64,000 nt of DNA from an uncultured Eubacteriales bacterium (GCA_934489735.1 CAKSSR010000002.1:1-64000), one strand, 5' to 3'; counted from the first letter of the stretch, positions 1-9,240 are shown. Numbers and translations are program-made. The notes: generated from the letters alone by a model not told the origin.

Positions 1-959
1 ACCGGTATCCCTGCTACCATCTGTACTATATCATTCTTTATTTCTTCTATGTCATTATTGATATAATATAATATCTCGTCCATTGGCCCTGTGTTCGTCC
101 AATATCCCTGACATATTCCATCTTTAAGTGCACATACTACTGACCTTGGGTTATATATTTTTAAACCATTGCATGTACAATATCCATCATACCAAATTCT
201 CAATTCATCCATTGTAACTTTTTCTTGCTTTTTACATAAATTTTCTACCTCTTCATCTGTAAATCCAAAATATTTGTCATAAGTATAATCATTCATCACA
301 TTGAATTCACAAAACATATTAAATCCTGATCCTGATGAATATTTTGCTATTGGTAACACTCCTGTCATGTACGCAAGCTCTACATATGGTCTATCTTTTA
401 ATAAATCCTCTAAAAATCTTAAAAATTCTTTCCTATCGTCTTCCGAAAATAGATTGTTATTAAATATATAGTCCCATTCGTCTATTATAAATATGAATTC
501 CTCTCCTGTTTCATTAAACAAATCCTCAAAAATCTTTCCTAATTTATTATTCTCGTCAATATTTACTATATGAAATTCTTCTTTTATATCCTTTATCACC
601 TGTTCTGTAAAGCACTTCATATATTCATCGTAATTTTTATAACCAGATGTTGGTTTGCTAAAAGTAATATAAACTACGTTGTGCTTATTTAAATGCTCTA
701 AATATGTCTCACTTTTGCTTATCTCAAGTCTATCAAATAGTTCCCTGAAATTAGCTTTCTTTGAATAATAGCTAGCCAACATCATTGCATTTACTGTCTT
801 GCCGAACCTTCTTGGTCTTGTTATGCATACATATTGTGAGGCTGTCCCTACTAATTCATTCATTTTCTTTATTAATTTCGTCTTATCTACGAAAAATTTC
901 TCTTTGGATACCAATTCAAATTCATTATTTCTAAAGTTTCCATTTAAAAAATATGCCAT
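1..959 (-). CDS. AAA-ATPase-like / PD-(D/E)XK nuclease-type protein, 3' part cut by window edge
   Basis: The reading frame is open from an ATG at 959 to the window edge, so only the N-terminal ~319 residues are visible. It is preceded by an AAAGGGGA ribosome site. A P-loop-like RRFGKT lies at residues 50-55 and a Walker B-like FIIDEWDY near 157-164; a later NPRSV motif is also present. This combination is typical of the AAA-ATPase_like family, which usually ends in a DUF1703 PD-(D/E)XK nuclease domain (beyond the edge here). Such proteins are abundant, often multicopy, in Clostridia and Bacteroidetes, with no firmly established role. It is convergent with nothing visible and sits downstream of ppdK on the same strand, separated by a terminator. 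Family assignment is confident; function is unknown. Confidence 0.85.
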   Translation of the reverse strand, partial: MAYFLNGNFRNNEFELVSKEKFFVDKTKLIKKMNELVGTASQYVCITRPRRFGKTVNAMMLASYYSKKANFRELFDRLEISKSETYLEHLNKHNVVYITFSKPTSGYKNYDEYMKCFTEQVIKDIKEEFHIVNIDENNKLGKIFEDLFNETGEEFIFIIDEWDYIFNNNLFSEDDRKEFLRFLEDLLKDRPYVELAYMTGVLPIAKYSSGSGFNMFCEFNVMNDYTYDKYFGFTDEEVENLCKKQEKVTMDELRIWYDGYCTCNGLKIYNPRSVVCALKDGICQGYWTNTGPMDEILYYINNDIEEIKNDIVQMVAGIP

Positions 960-1049
960 AATTGCAGTTCCCCTTTAAGTCCTTTCTTCTATTTTTCTCC
1001 TACATGTTTCTTTTAAATATTATATTAGATCTCTTATACAAATGCAAAT

Positions 1050-1083
1050 ATCCACCTATCTGATTCAATCTCGACAGGTGGAT
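1050..1083 (-). terminator. Probable intrinsic terminator after ppdK
   Basis: Inverted repeat ATCCACCT / AGGTGGAT with an 18-base loop. On the minus strand it is followed by a moderately T-rich stretch. It lies just downstream of the ppdK stop. Confidence 0.55.
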
Positions 1084-1135
1084 GTTCTATAATATAAGTT
1101 CTTAATTGTTTACATCAATTACTCTAGGTAAAAGA

Positions 1136-3772
1136 TTAATTTTCGCCTCTGGTTCTAATTGCTGCTTGAGCTGCGGCTAATCTTGCTATCGGCACGCGGA
1201 ATGGAGAGCAAGATACGTAATTCAATCCTACATTATGACAGAATTCTACTGTTGACGGATCTCCTCCATGTTCACCACAGATTCCTAATTTAATGTCAGG
1301 TCTAACTTGTCTTCCTAACTCGCAAGCCATTTTTACTAGTTTGCCAACTCCAACTTGATCTAGTCTTGCAAATGGATCTGACTCATATATCTTATTATCA
1401 TAATATGAATCTAAGAACTTACCTGCGTCATCTCTACTGAAGCCAAATGTCATCTGAGTTAAGTCATTTGTTCCAAAGCTGAAGAACTCTGCTTCTTTTG
1501 CTATCTCATCGGCAGTTAATGCAGCTCTAGGAATTTCTATCATTGTTCCTACATGATACTTGAGCTCTACTCCTGCTTCTTGTATCAATTTGTCTGCTGT
1601 AGCTACTACTACATCCTTAACAAATTTTAATTCTTTTACTTCTCCTACTAATGGAATCATGATCTCTGGTACTATATTGTACTCTGGATGCTCACCATTT
1701 ACTTTAATTGCTGCATTGATGATTGCAGTTGTTTGCATCTCTGCTATTTCTGGATAAGTAACTGCTAGACGACATCCCCTATGTCCCATCATCGGGTTGA
1801 ACTCATGAAGACTTGAGATAACTGCTTTCAATTCCTCTACTGAAATTGATAACTCTCCTGCAATTTCTTGAATATCTTCTTCTTTAGTAGGTAAGAACTC
1901 GTGAAGTGGCGGATCCAAAAATCTAACTGTCATTGGTTTGCCCTCTAATACTCTGTACATTTCTTCAAAGTCACCTTGTTGATAAGGTAAAATCTTAGCT
2001 AATGCAGCTTTTCTTGCTTCTTGAGTCTTAGATACTATCATCTCTCTGATAGCTTTGATTCTGTCTCCTTCAAAGAACATATGCTCAGTTCTGCATAGTC
2101 CTATTCCTTCTGCTCCAAATTTAACTGCTTGTTCTGCATCTTTAGGAGTGTCTGCATTCGTACGAACTCTTAATACTCTTACATTGTCAGCCCATGTCAT
2201 GAATCTGTCAAAGTCTCCTGAAATCTGAGCGTCTACAGTCGGAATAGCTTCACCATATATTGCCCCTGTTGAACCATCTAAAGATATATAATCTCCTTCT
2301 TTGATCGTTTTGCCAGACAATACAAAGTATTTCTCTTCTGCATTAATCTTTATGTCTCCACAACCTGAAACGCAACATGTTCCCATGCCTCTTGCTACAA
2401 CTGCTGCGTGAGAAGTCATTCCGCCTCTAACTGTTAATATACCTTCTGCTGCTGCCATTCCTTCAATGTCCTCAGGAGATGTCTCAAGTCTTGCTAATAT
2501 AACTTTCTCTCCTCTTTGTGCCCACTCTTTAGCATCTTCAGCTGTGAATACGCATCTTCCACATGCTGCTCCTGGTGATGCTGCCAAGCCTTTTCCAATT
2601 GGTTGAGCTTTCTTTAATGCCTCTACGTCAAATTGTGGATGTAGTAAAGCATCTAATTGCTTTGGATCAACTCTTAGTACTGCTTCCTCTTCGCTGATCT
2701 TACCTTCGTCTACCAAGTCTACTGCAATTTTTAATGCAGCTGCAGCTGTTCTCTTACCATTTCTCGTTTGTAACATATAGAGCTTACCATTTTCAATAGT
2801 AAATTCCATGTCCTGCATGTCTGCATAATGATCTTCTAATGTCTGAGCTATTTTAGCAAATTGCTCATATACCTCTGGCATGTTTTCTTTTAAATCATCA
2901 ATGTGTAATGGAGTACGAATTCCTGCTACTACGTCTTCACCTTGTGCATTCATTAAGTACTCTCCAAATAATTTCTTCTCGCCTGTAGCTGGATCTCTAG
3001 TAAATGCTACACCTGTTCCAGATGTCTCTCCAAAGTTTCCAAATACCATTGACTGAACGTTAACAGCTGTTCCCCAGCTATATGGAATGTCGTTCATTCT
3101 ACGATATACGTTTGCTCTCGGATTGTCCCATGAACGGAAAACCGCTTTGATAGCTTCCATGAGCTGAACTTTCGGATCTTCTGGGAAATCTTCGCCTTTG
3201 TTTTCTTTATAAAAAGCTTTAAATTTCTCTACAAGTGCCTTTAAATCGTTAGCATCTAGCTCTGTATCTAACTTAACGCCTTTCTGCTCCTTCATTTCAT
3301 CTATAATTTTTTCAAACTCTGACTTTGGAAGCTCCATAACCACGTCTGAGAACATTTGAATAAATCTACGATATGAATCATATGCAAATCTCTCATTGTT
3401 AGTAATAGAAATGAGTCCCTCTACAACTGTATCATTTAAACCTAAGTTTAATATAGTATCCATCATTCCTGGCATTGACGCTCTAGCTCCTGAACGTACT
3501 GATACCAATAAAGGATTCTTAGCATCCCCAAACTTTTTCCCAGTAATCTCTTCCATTGTAGCAAGATTGTCATAAATCTCTTTTTCAATTTCTGAAGCTA
3601 TTTTCTTACCATCGTCATAATATCTGGTACATGCTTCTGTAGTAACTGTAAATCCTTGTGGAACTGGCATGTTTAATCCTGTCATTTCAGCAAGATTTGC
3701 TCCCTTTCCACCGAGAAGTTCTCTCATTTTTCCATTACCTTCTGAAAATAGATAGACATATTTGTCGCTCAT
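1136..3772 (-). CDS. ppdK: Pyruvate, phosphate dikinase
   Basis: Interconverts pyruvate + ATP + Pi and PEP + AMP + PPi in the cytosol; in anaerobic Clostridia it commonly serves PPi-linked glycolysis. The product is 878 residues, the normal family length. An N-terminal ATP-grasp half begins with the glycine-rich LLGGKGANLAEM. The central swivelling phosphohistidine domain carries GGMTSHAAVVARG. The C-terminal PEP/pyruvate TIM barrel carries the catalytic-Cys motif GICGEHGGDP near residue 830. I chose the ATG at 3772 over the upstream one at 3856 because an AGGAGG sits directly before it and homology starts there (MSDKYVYLFSEG). It is monocistronic, divergent from the first LRR-RING gene. Confidence 0.97.
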   Translation of the reverse strand: MSDKYVYLFSEGNGKMRELLGGKGANLAEMTGLNMPVPQGFTVTTEACTRYYDDGKKIASEIEKEIYDNLATMEEITGKKFGDAKNPLLVSVRSGARASMPGMMDTILNLGLNDTVVEGLISITNNERFAYDSYRRFIQMFSDVVMELPKSEFEKIIDEMKEQKGVKLDTELDANDLKALVEKFKAFYKENKGEDFPEDPKVQLMEAIKAVFRSWDNPRANVYRRMNDIPYSWGTAVNVQSMVFGNFGETSGTGVAFTRDPATGEKKLFGEYLMNAQGEDVVAGIRTPLHIDDLKENMPEVYEQFAKIAQTLEDHYADMQDMEFTIENGKLYMLQTRNGKRTAAAALKIAVDLVDEGKISEEEAVLRVDPKQLDALLHPQFDVEALKKAQPIGKGLAASPGAACGRCVFTAEDAKEWAQRGEKVILARLETSPEDIEGMAAAEGILTVRGGMTSHAAVVARGMGTCCVSGCGDIKINAEEKYFVLSGKTIKEGDYISLDGSTGAIYGEAIPTVDAQISGDFDRFMTWADNVRVLRVRTNADTPKDAEQAVKFGAEGIGLCRTEHMFFEGDRIKAIREMIVSKTQEARKAALAKILPYQQGDFEEMYRVLEGKPMTVRFLDPPLHEFLPTKEEDIQEIAGELSISVEELKAVISSLHEFNPMMGHRGCRLAVTYPEIAEMQTTAIINAAIKVNGEHPEYNIVPEIMIPLVGEVKELKFVKDVVVATADKLIQEAGVELKYHVGTMIEIPRAALTADEIAKEAEFFSFGTNDLTQMTFGFSRDDAGKFLDSYYDNKIYESDPFARLDQVGVGKLVKMACELGRQVRPDIKLGICGEHGGDPSTVEFCHNVGLNYVSCSPFRVPIARLAAAQAAIRTRGEN

Positions 3773-3967
3773 AATCAAAATACCTCCTAAAAAATAAACA
3801 TATCGATGTCTACTATTAAAAAAATAGTAACATAGATATCCATTAATCAGTGTCAATGCACCGAATCTTATATAAGTTTACTACAATTCAAACCACTTTG
3901 TCAAGCAAAAAGTAGCTGAAATCTTAACACCGCCATTTATATTTATGTAATTTGTCACAGAAAAGAC

Positions 3968-4019
3968 TTGACAAAAAAAAAAAAACAGTATAATTATTTT
4001 ATAAGTCATATTTTGACTT
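3968..4019 (+). promoter_or_regulatory. Promoter with A12 spacer tract plus leader stem-loop for the 4049 LRR-RING gene
   Basis: TTGACA (3968-3973) and TATAAT (3988-3993) are only 14 bp apart, and the spacer is 11 A plus CAG (A12 counting the last base of the -35 box). Seven bases after the -10 box lies a perfect stem TAAGTCA/TGACTTA (4001-4007, 4013-4019) with loop TATTT, at the expected mRNA 5' end. A 14-bp spacer is shorter than the 17-bp optimum, so output should depend on tract length. Confidence 0.75.
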
Positions 4020-4048
4020 AAATTTATTTTATAAAGGAGATATTAATT

Positions 4049-5818
4049 ATGCTAAATGATAATCAAAATGAAGAACTACCCCATGATATAACAAGGGACA
4101 TCGCATGTACATTAATGCCATATGAAAATGAAATGTTAATCATTCCTGACCATTTTGACGGAGTTATTTACGAATCTGCTTTTGCAGAACGCACCTTCAA
4201 AAACATAAAGGCCAACAATATTACTCAAATAAAGAGCGGTGCATTTTATGCTTGCAGGTCCTTAGTAGAGGTTGATTTTCCAAATGTTAATATAATAGAT
4301 GATGAAGCATTTAATTATACTATGATAGAGATATTGAAACTACCAAAACTTGAAACAATATCATCATGCACATTCACAGATATGGAAAAACTAAAGGCTA
4401 TACATATGTATAATCTAAAAAATATAACAAACACATCTATAATGTTTGAACTATGCCCTAATCTAGAAGAAATTCGTATAGGAAATGAAAAAATTGGTCG
4501 TGAAATATTAAATAGATTAGACCCTCAATGTGAAAAAGTTCGAATTTATATTGGTGACTCTGACGAACCAATAAATGAAAACTTTTCAGACCTTACAGAT
4601 ATATATACAAAAACTGCACAACACCTTCTAAATTCCGAATATTATGTTGATGGCACTTTAACAATCCCAGAAAACTTTAACGGTATGATAGCCAATAACG
4701 CATTTATAACAAACGAATCAATAAAATCCATCAATTTTAACAATATTAAAATAATCGGTGATAATTCTTTTAATGGCTGTAAGAACTTAATAGAAGTTTA
4801 CGGAGATAAGGTTACTAAAATTGACGTTGGAGCGTTTTGTTCATGTGGTAAATTAAACAAAATCAACTTCCCGAATGTTAATGAGATTTTTAATTGTGCA
4901 TTTAGCTACTGTAAGGATTTAACTCAAATTAGCTTTCCAAATATTCAATTAATTGATTCACGAACATTTCATAAATGTGAAAAATTGCAGCAAGTTCAAT
5001 TACCGTCCGTCACTGAAATTAAAAATTCTGCATTCTCTTGCTGCTCAAATTTAGAAAATATAGACTTACCGAATGCAGAAACTATTGGTAACGGTGCATT
5101 CTCTCTTTGTGGAAAGCTACATGAAATTAATATTCCAAAAGTTAGCACGCTTGGGCCAGAATGCTTTTCCGGTTGCGAAAGTTTGACTGAAATCAAGCTG
5201 CCATCTATGATTAACTTTGGGAGAAGTTTATATCAATTTCCTTCCTCATTAAAAAAGATATATATACCAAGTATAGAAAGCTTTAATAAATCAATATTTG
5301 AATTTTGTTGGCATTTAGAAGAAATAATTACAGGTACACCTGAACAGTGTGAATTAATCTTCAATAACATAGATGAAGTAAACAGAAGAAGACTTATAAA
5401 TGGCACTTGCAAATTGTTTTATGAAGGCGAAGTTTGGGATTGCCAAGCTTATTTAGAACAATTAGAAGCACAAAGGCGGCAAGAAAGAGAAAGATTAATA
5501 CAAGAAAACCAACAGATAATTGACAATTTCTTTGAAGCATTTAAAACTCCTGAAGACGACATTAGGAAAGATGAAATTTGTCCAATATGTCAATCAAAAT
5601 TTAATGAATTGGAAAGTGGCAACTTCGTTTGCACAATGCATGAAGATCCAAAAAGCAGGGTACAGCATCAGATTTGTAAAGATTGCTTCTTCGGATTAAT
5701 AAAATTTAATGATTACACTTCTTCTTGTCCAATGTGTAAAGAGAACTTAGGAATTCCAGATGACGTTATAAAAGCGATTAAAGCAATCACCGAATTGGAA
5801 CAACAAGACAATAACTAA
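4049..5818 (+). CDS. LRR (BspA/TpLRR-type) protein with C-terminal RING-like zinc domain, intact copy
   Basis: 589 residues with no signal peptide or membrane segment. Two blocks of ~23-residue LRR_5/TpLRR repeats (AF.xCxxLxxIxLPxxxxI pattern) cover about residues 35-165 and 195-430. Each block opens with a cap of the form LxIPxxFxGxIxxxAF. A conserved post-LRR segment (EQCELIFNNI...EGEVW) follows, then a Gln/Glu/Arg-rich coiled coil (~455-495). The RING-like domain begins at residue 511: CPIC, CTMH, HQICKDC and CPMC supply the metal-ligand pattern C-x2-C...C-x2-H...H-x2-C-x2-C...C-x2-C. The LRR part probably binds a partner. RING domains usually recruit E2 enzymes in ubiquitin transfer, but no ubiquitin machinery is visible, so an E3 activity is inference. 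The start has AAAGGAGATATTAATT before it. It is the only undamaged full-length member in the window. Confidence 0.88.
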   Translation: MLNDNQNEELPHDITRDIACTLMPYENEMLIIPDHFDGVIYESAFAERTFKNIKANNITQIKSGAFYACRSLVEVDFPNVNIIDDEAFNYTMIEILKLPKLETISSCTFTDMEKLKAIHMYNLKNITNTSIMFELCPNLEEIRIGNEKIGREILNRLDPQCEKVRIYIGDSDEPINENFSDLTDIYTKTAQHLLNSEYYVDGTLTIPENFNGMIANNAFITNESIKSINFNNIKIIGDNSFNGCKNLIEVYGDKVTKIDVGAFCSCGKLNKINFPNVNEIFNCAFSYCKDLTQISFPNIQLIDSRTFHKCEKLQQVQLPSVTEIKNSAFSCCSNLENIDLPNAETIGNGAFSLCGKLHEINIPKVSTLGPECFSGCESLTEIKLPSMINFGRSLYQFPSSLKKIYIPSIESFNKSIFEFCWHLEEIITGTPEQCELIFNNIDEVNRRRLINGTCKLFYEGEVWDCQAYLEQLEAQRRQERERLIQENQQIIDNFFEAFKTPEDDIRKDEICPICQSKFNELESGNFVCTMHEDPKSRVQHQICKDCFFGLIKFNDYTSSCPMCKENLGIPDDVIKAIKAITELEQQDNN

Positions 5819-5826
5819 ATTAAAAG

Positions 5827-5863
5827 AAAGCGACCTAAATGAACATGTTTCACAGGTCGCTTT
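5827..5863 (+). terminator. Intrinsic terminator of the 4049 gene
   Basis: Stem AAAGCGACCT / AGGTCGCTTT (10 bp), loop 17 bases, followed by a T-rich run. Confidence 0.8.
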
Positions 5864-5911
5864 GTATTTGATAAGACTTAATAAGATATAAGTTATTTTT
5901 GTATAAAAAAA

Positions 5912-5965
5912 TTGACATATGAGCAAAAAGATGATATAATTATTCTATAAGTTATATTCTAACTT
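5912..5965 (+). promoter_or_regulatory. Consensus promoter and leader stem-loop for the 5995 gene
   Basis: TTGACA (5912-5917), a 17-bp mixed spacer, then TATAAT (5935-5940). Stem AAGTTA/TAACTT (5949-5954, 5960-5965) with loop TATTC occupies the same place as in the 4049 gene. The arms differ by a compensated C-G to T-A change. There is no poly-A tract here. Confidence 0.8.
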
Positions 5966-5994
5966 GAAATTAATTTAATAAGGGGATGTTAATT

Positions 5995-7686
5995 ATGTTA
6001 AATGACAATCTAAATGAAAATAATGAAAATTCGGTGGATAATCAAAACAAAGAATTACATGATATAACAAAGGAAATAGCAGCCACACTGAGAACAGATA
6101 ATAATGGAACTTTAGTAATTCCTGAAAATTTTGATGGAATAATTTATGATGGTTCTTTTTGGGCCTAGTTAGGTCTTGTGAACGTAGTAGCTGATAGTAT
6201 TAGTAAAATATATTCAAATGCATTTGAATTATGTATTAATCTTAAAAATGTTAGTTTCAGAAATGTTACTGAAATACGTAGTGGAGCATTCCAGGTTTGT
6301 GATAACATAAAGTCTCTCGATTTGCCAAAACTTATAACATTATCATCAAGTGCATTTTCATCAATGAAAAGTTTAGAAACTGTATGTATGTTTAATCTTG
6401 AAGATATAGTAGATAAGTCTCCAATGTTTACAGGATGTCCTAAACTTAAAGAAATTCGCATAAAAGATGAAGAAATAGGACGACAAATATTAGATCTTCT
6501 AGATCCCGATCTTAAAGAGGCAAAGGTTTATATTGAAGATTCTGACAAACCACTAGAAAATAATATAGTTCCAGATTTTACAGATCTTAAAGACATATCT
6601 AAAAAAATCGCTGCAAGTTTAATAGCTTCACCACAATACTATGATTCTAATGGAGTTTTAGTAATTCCAGAGAACTTTAATGGCGAAGTAAACGCTGGGG
6701 CATTTAGTAAAAGTACTTATATAGGATCTATAGACCTCAATGCAATCGAAAAAATTGGTGAAAGTTCATTTTCTAATTGTATAGGCTTAAAATCTATTTC
6801 TGGTGAAAATGTCACTGAAATTAACCTTATGGCATTTCATTCCTGTACGGAACTAGGAAAAGTTAATTTTCCAAATGTTGAAAAACTCGATTCTGCTGCA
6901 TTTTTAGGCTGTACAAGTTTAGAAACTTTTGATTTTCCTAAAATAGAGACTATTCCGCAACAATGTTTTGGCTGTTGTGATAAGTTAACTGAAATTACTC
7001 TTCAAAATATCGTTTCAATTGAAACAGGTGCATTTTCGAAGTGTGAAAATTTGTATCAAGTTTATTTAATGTCTACAAAAAATATTGAACAAATGGCATT
7101 TTCTAACTGTCACCAATTAAAAATTGTATCTATGCCAAATATAGAAAGTCTTGATCCAACAGCATTTAACTTTTGCAATCTATCTACCATTATAACGAGT
7201 ACATTCGAAAAATGTAATCTGATCTTTGAGAGTTTAGACAATAATAACAGATTGAGGATAAAACGTGGCGAGTGTTATATGTTTTATGGAAGTTGTCCTG
7301 AAAATTATCGTTCCTACTTAGATACATTAAAAGAACAAGAAAATCAAGAAAAAGAAAGACTAATACAAGAAAAGCAACAAATAATTGACAATTTCATTGA
7401 ACCATTCAAAACCTCTGAAGCAGATATTGTAGCAGAAGACATTTGCCCAATATGCAACTCAAAATTTAATGAATTAGACAAATTGGAAAACAACAACTTT
7501 GTGTGCACAATACACGAAGATCCAAAAACCAAGGCAAAGCACCTAGTTCACAAGAGATGCTTTTTATCATTGATACAGTTTAGAGATCACAAGTGTCCAA
7601 TATGCGATGAGCCATTAGATATTCCAGACGACATCGGGCAAGCATTTGATGAACTCATCAAATTAAAACAACAAGACGATGATTAA
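5995..7686 (+). pseudogene. LRR-RING gene interrupted by an in-frame TAG
   Basis: A paralogue of the 4049 gene, ~564 codons end to end. An in-frame TAG at 6166-6168 stops it after ~57 residues; the same frame then runs open to 7686. The downstream part starts at a GTG at 6178 with only a weak ribosome site, so reinitiation is possible but not obvious. LRR repeats, the post-LRR module, a coiled coil and a RING follow. The RING reads CPIC, CTIH, HLVHKRC, CPIC, so the fifth ligand is His (RING-H2 type) where the neighbour has Cys. TAG ends ordinary genes here (yaaT at 49678 and the gene at 24355), so codon reassignment is unlikely. ATG 5995 is preferred over 5986, which lies inside the AGGGGATG ribosome site. 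Confidence 0.8.
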
Positions 7687-7717
7687 TTAACAAAATTTTA
7701 ATAATTTAATCCGCCAG

Positions 7718-7744
7718 AAGCCACCCATGTCTTATGAGTGGCTT
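7718..7744 (+). terminator. Probable terminator of the 5995 gene
   Basis: Inverted repeat AAGCCAC / GTGGCTT with CAT/ATG pairing extending the stem. The T tail is weak. Confidence 0.6.
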
Positions 7745-7906
7745 AATTAGTATGCACAACATATGTAATAAAAGTGATGGTAGGATATCACAACTAGTTT
7801 AAGACCATATCATAAAAGACATTTTCTGACATAATATATATATTTTTACCTTTCAGTATCAATGCCTCCATCAGCGATAAATTCTACCTTTTGATAATGA
7901 AAACAT

Positions 7907-7925
7907 GATTGCTAATATAGCAATC
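7907..7925 (-). terminator. Terminator of the 7939-8432 reading frame
   Basis: Perfect stem GATTGCTA / TAGCAATC with a 3-base loop. On the minus strand it is followed by a TTTT-containing stretch. Confidence 0.7.
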
Positions 7926-7938
7926 CCATTTAATTATA

Positions 7939-8432
7939 TTAACCAATTACTTCAAAAGACTCTATTTCCTTCAGGTCGTCCCCATTTACAATTTCTGGTT
8001 CATTCTCATCCAATACGATTCTATATGAACAAGAAAGATATATCTCTATATCGTCGCAAACACAAGGTATTTTGTAATCAGTTCCTCTACTGCTACCGTC
8101 ATAACATTCATTCTTAAATTCATCCCATAAACAATTTTTGATATCTTTAAATTCTGTCTTCTCATCAAAATTTTTTGATTTAGCATCTTCTATAGACAAA
8201 GGTGTCCCATCATAATTTCCATATAATACAGACCACAGTTGTCTATTATTCCATAACAAACCCCTTGTCTAAAATCAAAATTACGCTTTACAACACTAGT
8301 TCTATAATCATTGGGATTTATATCGTACTCGTAAAAAAACTCGTAGTCGTCATTAGACCATGACGGTCTAGCCTTTTGATAGATTTTTATCATTCCTGTA
8401 AAATCCTTTTTACAAATTAAAAACTTTGCCAT
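7939..8432 (-). pseudogene. Hypothetical ~160-residue protein split by a frameshift
   Basis: Two overlapping minus-strand frames look like one protein. The N-terminal part starts at ATG 8432 behind AAAGGAGTGATTGAA and begins MAKFLICKKDF. The C-terminal part is read in another frame and is natural-looking (YGNYDGTPLSIEDAKS, then an acidic end). The frames meet near 8215-8230 in TATTATATGG, where a 2-base TA gain or 1-base loss would account for the shift. I do not recognise the family. If the lesion is a sequencing error the gene is simply intact. Confidence 0.55.
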
Positions 8433-8467
8433 TTCAATCACTCCTTTTAAAATTTATCGCATTTATC

Positions 8468-8493
8468 ATTATGGCATATATATATATTGTCAA
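8468..8493 (-). promoter_or_regulatory. Promoter with (AT)6 spacer for the 8432 gene
   Basis: On the minus strand TTGACA (8488-8493) and CATAAT (8468-8473) are 14 bp apart. Twelve of those bases are six AT dinucleotides. Confidence 0.55.
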
Positions 8494-8564
8494 GTCTTTT
8501 TGTATAAAATTTAGAGCAACCGCATGAAAAAATTTCAAATATATCACTCAGAACTTAAAAATCA

Positions 8565-8765
8565 GAAAGTAACAACTCTGTTTGCACAATGCATGAAGAT
8601 CAAGAAAGCAAAGTGCAACATCAGATTTGTAAGGATTGCTTCTTAGGATCAATACAATTTAAAAATTACAATTGCCCAATATGTAGGAGATACTTAGGAG
8701 TTCCAGGAGAGGTAATACAAGCAATTGAAACAATTGTTGAATTAGAACAGCAAGACAATAATTAA
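8565..8765 (+). pseudogene. Orphan RING-domain tail (LRR-RING gene remnant)
   Basis: Frame encoding the RING end only: VCTMHED, HQICKDCF, CPICRRYLG and a QQDNN tail ending at TAA 8763-8765. It matches the C-terminus of the 4049 product almost residue for residue from GAAAGTAAC onwards. The first zinc knuckle (CPIC), coiled coil and LRR are missing, and there is no promoter or credible start. It is a fossil or donor segment from a deleted paralogue. Confidence 0.75.
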
Positions 8766-8858
8766 ATTAAAAAAGCGACTAAAACAAGTATATATTTCAC
8801 AGATATTTTTGCATTTGATCAAACTTAAGCAAAATATAGGTAACTTTTACATGAAAAA

Positions 8859-8887
8859 TTGACAATTAAATTAAAAAATGATATAAT
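8859..8887 (+). promoter_or_regulatory. Consensus promoter of the RING-only gene
   Basis: TTGACA (8859-8864), a 17-bp spacer, then TATAAT (8882-8887), 35 bases before the ATG at 8922. Confidence 0.75.
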
Positions 8888-8921
8888 ACAACTTAAAAAT
8901 TATAAAAAAGAGGTGCTAATT

Positions 8922-9197
8922 ATGTTAAACAATGATTTAGTCAATGATTTCTTTGAAGCGTCTAAAACGCCCGAAGAAGAAATTAAATCAAATGAATATT
9001 GTCCGATATGTATGTCAAAATTGGGAGAATTAGATGGAGATAATTTTGTTTGTACGATGCATAAAGATAAAGAAATAGGAGAACCGCATCAAATTTGTAG
9101 AGATTGTTTTCTAATGCTATTACAGGATCAAAAGTATGACTGCCCGATATGTAAAGCAAACTTAGAGATTCCAGAAGAAGTCAAACAAGAAGTTTAA
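8922..9197 (+). CDS. Stand-alone RING-like zinc protein
   Basis: 91 residues consisting of the family's pre-RING helix (VNDFFEASKTPEEEI) and a complete RING: CPIC at ~29-32, CTMH, HQICRDC, CPIC. There is no LRR and no coiled coil. The start ATG 8922 has AAAAGAGGTGCTAATT before it and a perfect promoter, so it should be expressed. The frame stops at TAA 9195-9197. The following DNA (TITELEQQDNN in another frame, to ~9232) is almost identical to the 3' end of the 4049 gene. The tail was therefore shifted out of frame or spliced in by recombination. It could act as a regulator or competitor of the LRR-RING proteins; that is inference. Confidence 0.78.
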   Translation: MLNNDLVNDFFEASKTPEEEIKSNEYCPICMSKLGELDGDNFVCTMHKDKEIGEPHQICRDCFLMLLQDQKYDCPICKANLEIPEEVKQEV

Positions 9198-9240
9198 AAC
9201 AATCACCGAATTGGAACAACAAGACAATAACTAAATAAAA

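Noticed and set aside
6166..6168. In-frame TAG in the 5995 gene as a recoded (sense) codon
   Set aside because: TAG terminates ordinary genes here, including yaaT (49678) and the gene at 24355, and no recoding element is visible. A lesion is simpler.
7344..8117. Minus- or plus-strand small ORFs overlapping the RING region and hypothetical gene
   Set aside because: Shadow frames without ribosome sites; codon use follows the real gene on the other strand.
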